Source: Puffinus mauretanicus (Eukaryota; Chordata; Aves; Procellariiformes; Procellariidae). Taken from it: a stretch of 64,000 bases of DNA. The notes beneath the pieces were generated by a model, which was not told where the DNA came from, did not search any database, and worked only from the letters and a program-made list of their open reading frames with translations. This document shows positions 51,501 through 64,000 of the stretch, piece by piece. Position 1 is the stretch's first letter. Every line of letters begins with the position of its first letter. The position numbers and the translations under genes were made by a program. The stretch lies in the NCBI GenBank assembly GCA_023333565.1, contig JAJKFH010002505.1:62001-126000 (forward strand), read 5' to 3'.

Positions 51501-54500
51501 AGCAGGACTATGCTCACACCAAGCATTGCAAATCCAGGGAATCTAGTATTATGGTTCAAAGAGATCCCCATGAGCCAAGGTCAGAAAGGCAGTGGTGGGA
51601 TAGGGCACCTGAAGCATCTGACCATTGTCCTTTGGCAGAGCTGTTGGAGACAGTCATATCCCCATGTTCAGAAAATGACTTTAGGCTAATCCAGGACTTC
51701 AAGGACTAACACATCCCCCTCACAATCGCATGGTTATTGTAGTGCTGCCACGAGGCAGGCACAGTCCTCTCCTGGGCCACAGCTCCCTGCAGTTGTCAGA
51801 GCCATTTCATGTGGGATTCATCTCACTAACCTTAAGCATCCCTTCACCCTTCTTCAGGTGAAGCCCTTTTGGCTTATGTGAAGCCCATCTCCCTTGCAAA
51901 GGCTCCACCAGAGCAGCTTTCCCAGTTCCAGATGACTCTCATCTCCTCAACCCTACAACAGATTTTTAGCCAGGCTCGACCCCTTCCCTTCCCCACCTGC
52001 CCTTGTACGTGGCACTGGGAGGAAGCAATGTGGAGCCTGCTGCCACTGAAACCCTGATCTCCAACCTCCTAGTGGCCTCCAGAGCCTCTGTCCCCCTCAA
52101 TCCCCTCTGCTGCTGGGACCCACCTTGACCAGGATGGCTGCCTCCTTCCCGAAATGTCCCTGAAGCCTGCCCAGGTCCCTTGTGATGCCAGTCATGTTTA
52201 TACTTTGTCTTTTACCAGAAATTCAGCTCTCCACACACAGATGCTCAAACCTTCCACATCTGTGGCCTTCCTCTTCCTTTCTCCTGACAATCCCCTCCCT
52301 GAAGATGTAACCTCGGTCCACAAGTGACCCATCCCCACTTTTGGGACAGTTCACTGCCTGCTGGGCCAATGCTCTCAGGCCAGGAGGCTTCCCTGCTTTG
52401 GAGGAGCAGCACCAGGGTGAGACTATTCCGTGGCATCCCAGAGGCCATCACCAACAGGCACCTCCACCTCCCCAGGCTCCCCCATCCAGTGAGCCAAGCT
52501 GCAAGAGGCAGCACTCCCTCCAAGGATCGCGAAGTGTGTACGAGTACAGTCTTTGGCCACAAGGCAGGAAATATCTGGCACTTGGTGCAGGAAACCCCAA
52601 GCTCCCTTCCCTGCCTGTACTTTTACCTGCGTTCACTTGCCTTGCAGGCATGGATCTGGTTCTGCAATCGGCCGAGCTGCGTGACTTCTCCTTTGAGGAC
52701 CTGCCTGCAGCGGCAGAAAACCGGCTGATGTGCTTCCCCTGCGGCTCAGCACTCCTTCCCTCTGCTGTCCACGCTTCTGCTAGGCTCAGCACACACCATG
52801 TCAGGGCTCTCTTTGCTCAAGGACAGACTTTTGCGGTGTTTACTGTTTTATCCCACACTGGTGCTGCTGTCTGTTACAAGCATGCAACTGCTGACAGCTG
52901 TTTGCATGTACTAAGACCCTTTGCTGTACAAAGTTCCCCACACCATCAATAAAAGCTGCTGGCTGAACCACTGCAGAAGTCACTGGCACTGGTATTTCTG
53001 CCTTTCAGAGGTGAGACCAAGGAACAGAAGCACCCTGTGCCTCCAGCTCTTCCAGATCTGTTTTTATCCCTGTCTGTGATTTCCAAGGTGCTGGGGTCAT
53101 AGCACACTTCTCCTTTCTCACTAGTTTTCAAGAGTGCAGAAAAACTCATATTGAGAATGACCAGCAGTTCACATCATTGTCTGATCATCTGTGTAGACAT
53201 GGCATTAACACTCACAGGACAACCCTGCATAAGCCTATACCCTGTGTGGGACTCAGCGGTCTCCAGAAAGACATCCAAGCTGAGTTTAAAGAGGATGGAG
53301 ACCAAGCATTCACTTCACCTTTTGGCCATGCACACCAGTAGTTCATTAAGTCACAGCTAAAATATTGCAACCGATTTCTTTTTTCATTTCAGTTTCAGCT
53401 TCAGCTCCCAGCTGCTGGCTCTCACTTGCCCTTCTCCAGCACCGGAGTCTTCCTCCCAGTGAAAGCGCACAGAGGTGGCAGCTGTGCTACTGCACTGGTC
53501 AGAAGGAATTAGGTCCCAGGCAAAAGCCCGGTCAGCCTCACCCAGCTGCACGGTGAGAGCGTGTTGGGCTCAGGGAGGAAGCAAGACAGAGGCCAGTGCT
53601 GATGCAGGCAGAGAGGACCTTCCTCTAGGGCAGGCAGCTCCTGCTGACACCAACACCCAAGCAAGAGAACTGGGGATACCCCATGATGTTGGAATTTCTC
53701 CTTGCCATCTGCTCAGTCCAGCCCTGATCTGCACCCAAAGATGAAATCATCTCCATGTGTCTCCTGGCTTACACAAATGCTGCTGCCTAGCCAGGGCAGC
53801 TCACACCACCGCTCCCTGCTTTCACTGCAGCAAATCCCCTGCAGACTGCACTGGGGGTTGCTGCTGCACAACAGCGGGATCATGTCCTGAGTTTTATGTC
53901 TACTCTGACACGCGAGTCCCAAGCCAGGAGCTCTGCAGACATGAACAAATTCAACAGTGTTTCTCTCTAACCACAGCTTCCTGATGTAGCAGCTCTGTTT
54001 TAAAGGACTGAAGTTTTAGCTTTACTTGGGGTGCAAGTGATATAGAGTAACGGTTGAAAATTAAGCAGCACAAGGAAATTGCCCCATGCCCAGAGGTTCC
54101 TGAGCAAGTCCTGGCCTCCCGAGGCCTCAGGACTGAGAAGAAAAAAACCTCAGTGACCACTGACAAAATGATCTACAGGAGCACAGTTCCCCACCTGCTC
54201 CAATCCTGCAGACGCTGGGGGACTTCAGGGCAGTGCAGCAGTCACAGTCCACAGACAGGCCCTGATAAAGTCCCGGGCACCATACCCTCATCTGCTGAAA
54301 CTACAAAGTAATGAGAGGTGACATGGCGGTAGTGCGGTTTGGATGCTCCCAGCACATCTACCAGACCTACCAGGAAGAGGCACGGCACCAAAAGGCTCGG
54401 AGCCCTCTGGACCACAATATGGAGAGCCCCACCACAGTGGCAACACCTCATAGATATTTTCCACAGGGGGTCAGGTCCTTGATTTGCCCAGGAACAGGCC

Positions 54501-55413
54501 AGCATGATGGTTACACTATACTGGCCGTAGTTTTCAGCTAAGTCCCAAGACAAGTCTATGTGGGCAGTGGGATGCTCTCAATGGGAAGCCTGGACCTTCC
54601 ACTGAGCCGATCTTGCCATCATTCATGGTCTTCCCAGGGCATCAAGCTCTGCTGCTCGCTCCCTCATGTGCCAGCAGCATACAGCAACCCCTTCCCCTCC
54701 CACACTGTGCCTGATGATGCCCTACCGGGGTCTTCTGGCTTTTGCCATCGGTCAGAAAACAAAGGCATTTGGCCCAAATAAGTTTTGCATTGGATGCTGT
54801 GCTCAGCAGCCAGCTCTCGCCCCCGGCTCTGTGAATTTTTGGAACCACTCCTGCATTAGGCTTCTGAACATACCACATCACCATATCCCACAACTTAATT
54901 CTGGACAAGTGAGGAAACCATCCTGCTGTCCCCAAGAACTTCCTTTAATTTTTAGTTTTGCTTTTAGTTTGATACTTGTCTGGTTGAATGGTTCTGCACT
55001 CTCTTTACCGCGCAGTGTGGGCCCGGTACTAAGTACAAACTTCTCCCCCTTTGCTCTTGTCCCCACTGACTGACGCCTGTCACCCAGCCTCCACGACTCA
55101 TCACAAGCCTTCACCAAATCTTTGCTTTGCTTTTGCAAACACCCAGAGATGCTCGCACCACTCTCCACTCACGGTGGCAAATGATATGGTGATGCCTGAA
55201 TCAGGGTGCAAATTCCGCAGGACCATGATAGGGACAGCCCCCCCAACCCCTCGGCGTGCACCCCTGTGGCACCCCAACCCTGCTCACCTCCTCCAGGCTG
55301 TTGGCAGTGGCCTTGCAGCGGCCCATGTGGCTGGCAAAGGCAGAGGTGGTGGGCGAGCTGAGGTCCTCCTGCACCTGCCGCATGAAGTCACACACCGAAA
55401 TAAGGGCCGCCAT
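27135..55413 (-). CDS. ASAP-family Arf GTPase-activating protein (BAR-PH-ArfGAP-ANK-SH3), probable fourth ASAP paralogue, with lesions
   Basis: ASAP proteins bind PI(4,5)P2 membranes through BAR-PH, stimulate GTP hydrolysis on Arf1/5, and dock partners through SH3 at focal adhesions and podosomes. Twenty-four coding exons were placed, from the ATG at 55413 (context CGCGGCACCATGG) to the TAG at 27135-27137. Domain parts are listed separately. Placed exons give about 800 codons; ASAP1-3 have roughly 900-1130, the shortfall lying mostly in the proline-rich linker. Phases agree at every junction except across the unplaced linker (30181 to 27549). Similarity to ASAP1 and ASAP2 is even, so this is not simply one of them. 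Three oddities: an in-frame TAG at codon 243, lysine in place of the catalytic arginine at codon 462, and a GC splice donor after the exon at 39157-39244. A degenerating gene or a catalytically dead scaffold are both possible. Confidence 0.85.
29180..29300 (+). mobile_element. CR1 3'-region fragment (short)
   Basis: Contains a degraded version of the CR1 3' region (gacaaagccacagccagcct and gacctccag), similar to the copy at 49190. Short and old, in an ASAP intron. Confidence 0.4.
30181..30295 (-). other. ASAP-like gene: candidate proline-rich linker exon
   Basis: Acceptor ctgcccccag, donor gtgagatcc, 115 bases, phase 0 in and phase 1 out, which joins correctly to the exon ending DEDLDEK. It encodes [20 protein letters not shown] followed by [11 protein letters not shown], in keeping with the proline-rich segment that binds SH3 proteins in ASAP1-3. 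At least one more linker exon (phase 1 in, phase 2 out) must lie between here and 27549; I could not place it. Confidence 0.55.
30498..34596 (-). other. ASAP-like gene: ankyrin-repeat exons 17-21
   Basis: Exons: 34596-34419 ([15 protein letters not shown], then [20 protein letters not shown]), 33522-33437 ([27 protein letters not shown]), 33121-33006 ([20 protein letters not shown]), 31160-31093 ([20 protein letters not shown]) and 30605-30498 ([13 protein letters not shown], then an acidic [13 protein letters not shown]). TPLHY and TALGVA are ankyrin-repeat signatures, and the VHVEYEW-acidic motif after them is specific to the ASAP family. All frames are open and all splices canonical. In ASAP1 the ankyrin repeats pack against the ArfGAP domain. 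Confidence 0.92.
34885..35271 (+). repeat. Left arm of a large inverted repeat
   Basis: The reverse complement of this segment recurs at 40527-40936. Over the best 245 bases (35027-35271 against about 40527-40771) I count about six differences. The outer part, near 34885-35026, has small indels. The arm lies in the intron between the ASAP exons at 36961-37052 and 34419-34596. It includes a pyrimidine-rich tract and, on the opposite strand, TATATAAAT. Confidence 0.85.
35394..35989 (+). mobile_element. Solo LTR of an avian ERVL-type endogenous retrovirus
   Basis: Begins TGTGCTGGTTTTTGCTGGGA and ends near GGTTAAACCACAA, matching the ends of a common bird LTR family. Internal landmarks in order: GGGATATTCCATACCATATG, a TATA-like CATATAAGG, ATTAAACTGTCTTTATCTCA with the poly(A) motif, and a G-rich 3' segment. 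No internal retroviral genes adjoin it. Target-site duplication is not clear. It is antisense to the ASAP-like gene, in the same intron as the left arm of the inverted repeat. Confidence 0.8.
36000..36900. other. ASAP intronic stretch without recognised features
   Basis: Unique-looking, CT-rich sequence between the LTR and the ArfGAP exon at 36961. No frame, repeat family or RNA gene was recognised. Confidence 0.4.
36961..38242 (-). other. ASAP-like gene: ArfGAP zinc-finger domain exons
   Basis: Exons 38242-38079 (second half), 37868-37735 and 37052-36961. The zinc finger is complete: CCDC, sixteen residues, CIEC, matching the family pattern C-x2-C-x16-C-x2-C. The next family position, x4 then arginine, reads SGIH then lysine (AAA at 37806-37804), so the arginine finger is absent. 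The rest is well kept: [44 protein letters not shown] and [11 protein letters not shown]. In ASAP1 this arginine is essential for GAP catalysis, so the domain is predicted to fold but not to stimulate Arf GTP hydrolysis. Confidence 0.9.
38079..41586 (-). other. ASAP-like gene: end of BAR helix and PH-domain exons 9-14
   Basis: Exons: 41586-41500 ([19 protein letters not shown], end of BAR), 41295-41195 ([18 protein letters not shown] then LFKKSDG, PH strand 1), 39776-39707 ([19 protein letters not shown]), 39244-39157 ([14 protein letters not shown] and [10 protein letters not shown]), 38659-38611 ([15 protein letters not shown]) and 38242-38079 ([20 protein letters not shown]-terminal helix, then the start of the ArfGAP domain). 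In ASAP1 the PH domain binds PI(4,5)P2 and is needed for GAP activity; its basic core KVWQKRKC is kept here. The exon ending at 39157 has a GC donor (gcgagt). Using it gives S-H-N-R-T in frame as in ASAP1, while the nearest GT donor shifts the frame. Confidence 0.88.
40527..40936 (-). repeat. Right arm of a large inverted repeat
   Basis: Inverted partner of 34885-35271, about 5.3 kb away, in the intron between the ASAP exons at 41195-41295 and 39707-39776. TATATAAAT at about 40672-40680 followed by a GC-rich stretch gives it a promoter-like look, as in an LTR. I could not name a family or find clear target-site duplications. Confidence 0.85.
42921..43410 (+). mobile_element. Second solo LTR of the same avian ERVL-type family
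   Basis: Starts TGTCCTGGTTTCGGCTGGGA and ends GGTTAAACCATGACA, the family's ends. It shares with the copy at 35394 the blocks GATAACACA, GGTATTCCATACCATGTGAC, ATTAAACTGTCTTTATCTCA and the terminal G-rich segment, plus a TATTATTATTATT run. The flanking five bases (ccagg and ctggg) are only a weak match, so the duplication is decayed. It ends 68 bases from the ASAP BAR exon that carries the in-frame TAG. Confidence 0.85.
43479..43544 (-). other. ASAP-like gene: BAR exon 8 with in-frame TAG
   Basis: A 66-base exon with an acceptor reading ttttttccag and a donor reading gtgagtat, phase 0 on both sides. It encodes [19 protein letters not shown], which lines up with the ASAP1 helix where the stop position is glutamine (KLKQYIEKL). 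The TAG lies at 43514-43512 on the minus strand. The flanking exons join in frame around it. Because the exon is 22 codons with phase 0 at both ends, skipping it would restore an open frame but remove part of a BAR helix. Confidence 0.8.
47004..47240 (-). mobile_element. CR1 3'-region fragment, minus orientation
   Basis: Reads in the antisense order of the CR1 3' region: a 'ggttggaggagacttcagga' block, then cctccaaggatggaaatccc-like and cctgtcccaatgcctctc-like segments and a 'gtgaaatttcttt' block. Ancient copy in an ASAP intron. Confidence 0.7.
49190..49310 (+). mobile_element. CR1 3'-region fragment
   Basis: Shows the sense CR1 3' consensus in degraded form: catccttggaagttaccaag, agccacagccagcctgaccc, ccctgcttcaagcaggatgg, acatccagaggcct. 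It lies about 120 bases from the ASAP exon at 48998-49066. Confidence 0.6.
50390..50880 (-). mobile_element. CR1 3'-region fragment, minus orientation
   Basis: Antisense order of the CR1 3' half: ggaggtcacctctctagtga, cttttcctaacgcccaacct, then a 'caccaagctaaatcagccc' and 'ctctctggtttctccacatc' block. It lies in ASAP intron 1. Confidence 0.6.
52640..52960 (+). other. Possible antisense terminal exon nested in ASAP intron 1
   Basis: An acceptor-like CTTGCCTTGCAG at about 52636-52647 is followed by an open frame starting [19 protein letters not shown] that stays open for about 100 codons and stops at 52950-52952. The stop overlaps a canonical AATAAA at 52946-52951. The arrangement looks like a last exon on the plus strand. 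No known protein domain was recognised, and chance is a real alternative because the same frame is open further upstream. Confidence 0.2.
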
Positions 55414-55560
55414 GGTGCCGCGGTGAAGTGGCGGCCAGGAAGGGGAACTGCTGGCAGGAGCCGCGGTCGTGCTGGGTCTGGGCAGGGGCTGGGGTCATGC
55501 TGCTGCCAGCAGCGAGGGCAGGAGGGAGCCCCTCGCCTTGCAGACCCACACTCCGAACAG
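55414..55560 (-). promoter_or_regulatory. Likely 5' UTR / CpG-rich promoter of the ASAP-like gene
   Basis: A CpG-rich block immediately upstream of the ASAP start codon, without a visible TATA box, as usual for a housekeeping-type vertebrate promoter. Confidence 0.4.
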
Positions 55561-55752
55561 ACACACACGCCCCCCAGTGTGCACACACTGACGCACACCT
55601 GCACACCCAGGCACAGAGCAGCGTGGCTACAAATCCTGCAATTATAAGCTGAAATAGTTTGAGGAAGCCTGAGGCAGCACACTTTGAGTCACAGGGAGCC
55701 CCAGCCTGGTGGTGTGGTGGAAAATGTAGCTGAGCATGGCTGCAAGAGCCAA

Positions 55753-55880
55753 GGACCTGCCTGGGGATGTGCACTGGGCGTGCTGGGGTGCACTGAGCTT
55801 GCTGGCATGGACCGGTCACCGCTGAGGTGCACCAAGTGTACTGGCATGCACTGGTCACCACTGGGGTGCACCGGGCACCG
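55753..55880. repeat. Short degenerate tandem repeat upstream of the ASAP start
   Basis: About three imperfect units of roughly 40 bases built from ggtgcac(t/c)g and ctggcatg(c/g)ac(t/c)ggtcacc. It lies about 340-470 bases upstream of the ASAP start codon. Confidence 0.6.
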
Positions 55881-56673
55881 TTTGCGAAGGCAACGTTCCA
55901 CACGTCAGGCCCTGCAGAAAGCTGGGGGTGACGCAGCACTGGGAGCAGCACTGTCGCACCCCAGGCTCCACTCTAGCCCCACGCAGGCGGTACGTGACCT
56001 GAGCCCTTTGCAGCCTGTTTCGCTCCGCCTGCAGCCCAAGGGTCCCCTGGGGGGAGAGAGGGCTCCCCCTTTGCCATTCTGGGGTCCCCACCCAGCAGCT
56101 GAACTCCAGCCCCCCTGGGGGAGCACCATGTCTGCCCCACACTCGCACCTGGCTTCCAGTCCAGCCAGAGTCCTCACCTGCTCCTTACCTGCCTGCCTGA
56201 CTCTGCCCAGCTAGTTTTCTCCACAAAACTTACTCTATTCCTGCTCCATTCAAAAGCCAATCTTACAGCCATCTTCACTATAAAACCCCGCTGTCAGTTA
56301 ATTTCTTTGGAAATGCAACGGTTCCTCTGAGCATCATCTTCTGCACCCCTCAGAAGGAATCTGTCCTGTCAAAACTCAGGGTGAAGCACCTCCACTTGAG
56401 ATTAGATCATGTCAGGGCTTGTCTGTGCAGAAGACAGGAACCCCTGTCTTCTGCACCAGAGACCATGCTGAGAACAAGTCTCATTTAATTTACATCAGCC
56501 CAACACCACAATGTAGATTCCTGCTGATGACCCCATGCTGATGTCCCAGCGCTGTGCTATCGGGGAAGAAGGGCGAAGGGGCATCAGTGAGGACTGCCTG
56601 CAGCAGGCTGGCCCCCGGCTCCAGAAAGCAGCTACAAAACACAAGCAGCATCAGAGAGAGCAGCCAAGGAGCT

Positions 56674-56679
56674 TTTATT
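56674..56679 (-). terminator. Poly(A) signal of the ferlin gene
   Basis: AATAAA on the minus strand about 740 bases after the ferlin stop codon. The ferlin 3' UTR thus spans about 57416 to 56655 and ends about 1.2 kb before the ASAP start codon, in the same direction. Confidence 0.6.
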
Positions 56680-57416
56680 CCTGTGGAAATGAAGAGCCAA
56701 AATGAAGTTTGAAGCAAGCCTGAATCCAACCCAGCACATGCAGGAAAAGCTGTTAAGCAGCTTGTAAGGAGTAACAAACAGAAAGTCTGTGTCCTGGGAA
56801 ATGCTACCACATCCAGAGCCGACTCCAACTCCAAGAGCTGTTCCTGTGCTCTTGGCAGGAAGCTCATGGCTACCTTGGCTCTGTCGTCCTTCTCCCTGGG
56901 GAGCCCCATTCAAAGGTCTTCCAGGTCCTACCTCCACCAGGACCATACACCACACCTGCCTTCCCCACGTACAATGTGTTTTGAATTCTTCAGATACAGG
57001 CCTGGAAGTGCCAAGTGTTGTCAAACCAGAGCATGGATGGCTCTGTATGTCCCCATCTCTGTCAGAATCGCTCTCAATGGCAAGAGCTGGTGTCAGCTGC
57101 CATGACTGTGGGGACAGCCGCAGTAGACCCCGTTTTCCCATCTTCCCACCCCAGTCCCACACAGAACAATTTTTTTCCCCAAAGCTGTAACTGTCCTTCA
57201 AGGAGTTTGCCTTATTTAGTAGGTTGGTTACTTGGTTTCTTAGCATCTCTCGGGTACTTAGCATGAAATGTGACTTCCCAAAGAGAGGCCACTTCTGCAG
57301 GTCTCTCACTCTGAAGGTTGCCTCTGCACCTGCAGGATTTCCTTAAACTTTCTGGTCCAGTCTCGATTCCTGCAATAATCACCCCTGTCTTTCAGTAGTC
57401 CTGTGCTGGAGAGCAT

Positions 57417-62976
<5,560 letters not shown>

Positions 62977-64000
62977 CTGACAAGAAAAGACAGCAGAGAG
63001 ACTTCAAAAGACAGATGACCTCCAGCTCTTCAGGGAGTAAGGGCTTGGTCCTGCAAGGAAAGCTCTCACCAGAAAGCCAGTGCTTGGCTCTCTCCATCCT
63101 CAGCACTTCAGAGTGACTTGTGACTGGATTTTAGATAGGGAAAAAATTAAAACTACCGAAAATTGCTTATTTCTGTCCCCACCCTGCTCCCAGGAAAAAC
63201 CATTTCAGCTGAACTGAATTAATTTCAAACAGAGGCAAACATGTCCCTCTGTCTTCACAAGAAGCATACAATGATGCAATGCTTCAGCATAACCAAGAAA
63301 ACTAAAAAGTGATGGGCCTGACCCTCCTCTCCCCACATGCGTTTCCAATGCTGACCAAAGCCAGAGTGACTGCAGAGCCTTGCTTTGTTACAGACCTCCA
63401 GTACCCAAGGGAACAGGAGATGTTCAGTGCAGGACATTGAAATGGCTGAGCTCAGATCACTGCACTGCATAAAACTGAGGAGGAATGTGTCTCCTCCAGC
63501 CAGCAGTTACGTCATATCTCCAGGGAGAAGGCAAGGGGGGCAGAACAGGGCTCTTGCAGGGGAGCAAAGCGGCAGTGATAGGGGACAAAGCACAGGAAGA
63601 GGCAGGGATAGGCAAAGACACTACCACCCATGTGGTGCATGGTGGCAGGGCTCAGAAGGCAGAGCAGGTCCCTTGCCACCCACACAGCATCCTCATCAGA
63701 GCAGTGCTACATGGCCTGAGGAGACAGGAAGGACTCTGGACCACCAGCATTGTGACCACAACATCTATGGACAGAGGTCCCTTGAGGAAAGGTGTTCAGA
63801 AGCACCATGAGAGGTTAGACGATGGATCTGAGCAAAGGACACCCAAGGCCAACAGTCCTCACTTCATAGCAGGGCCAGCCATCTGCAGACACAGCTCCAG
63901 TCATCCACCCAGGAAGGGGCAACACATGGGATTCAGGCCATGATGAGGAGACAAAAGGACAACAGGGGACCAGCCAGGGGGCTGGGAACCAGCTGCCCTG
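62977..64000. other. Ferlin intronic sequence up to the right edge
   Basis: No further ferlin exon could be recognised. The upstream exon (ending in phase 0) should lie beyond 64000 or be hidden here. Confidence 0.4.

Larger units (their letters stand above)
44024..55413 (-). other. ASAP-like gene: N-terminal BAR-domain exons 1-7
   Basis: Exons in transcript order: 55413-55288, 50017-49945, 49695-49529, 49066-48998, 46288-46239, 46130-46001, 44104-44024. Exon 1 encodes the family N-terminus ([20 protein letters not shown], the counterpart of ISVSEF...SPT in ASAP1/2). Exon 2 has [12 protein letters not shown]. Exon 4 has [12 protein letters not shown]. Exons 5-6 have [12 protein letters not shown] and [15 protein letters not shown]. 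Exon 7 has [19 protein letters not shown]. These form the long helices of the membrane-bending BAR fold. Intron 1 is more than 5 kb. After LLQN, exon 7 is shorter than in ASAP1/2 by a net five residues, and its last eight residues are strongly diverged. Confidence 0.85.

Overview
This window is a piece of a bird chromosome. The genes are intron-rich, with GT-AG junctions that join in frame. CR1 LINE fragments are scattered throughout. Two solo LTRs resemble an ERVL-type family I associate with neoavian birds. The gene content matches the avian counterpart of human 20q11.22 (the ERGIC3-FER1L4 neighbourhood).

Layout, left to right. (1) 1-1290: 5' part of a CR1 element on the minus strand. (2) 1291-10666: AT-rich, probably intronic DNA with an old, unidentified minus-strand coding fossil at about 3950-6240. 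(3) 10667-18747 (+): the last six coding exons of ERGIC3, followed by its 3' UTR and poly(A) signal at 19433. (4) 21451-23709 (-): a complete six-exon alpha-2,3-sialyltransferase of the ST3GAL1/2/8 group, with a CpG island just upstream. (5) 27135-55413 (-): a large ASAP-family gene (BAR, PH, ArfGAP, ankyrin repeats, SH3), for which 24 coding exons are placed; only part of the proline-rich linker is unresolved. (6) 57417-62976 (-): the last six coding exons of a type II ferlin, best read as FER1L4, continuing off the right edge.

The main biological point is that the ASAP and ST3GAL genes sit between ERGIC3 and FER1L4, which are adjacent in human. FER1L6, ASAP1 and ST3GAL1 lie in the same order on human 8q24, so this looks like a whole-genome-duplication paralogon in which birds kept a fourth ASAP gene and an ST3GAL8-like gene. 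The ASAP copy is unusual. The catalytic arginine finger of its ArfGAP domain is lysine. A BAR-domain exon carries an in-frame TAG. One splice donor is GC instead of GT. A recent inverted repeat, about 97% identical over its best part, flanks the exons encoding most of the PH domain and the ArfGAP domain. The PH, ankyrin and SH3 exons keep clean open frames. The gene is either decaying or has become a catalytically dead scaffold.

All exon boundaries were placed by eye from splice signals, phase and family resemblance. Percentages are hand counts. No database search was possible.
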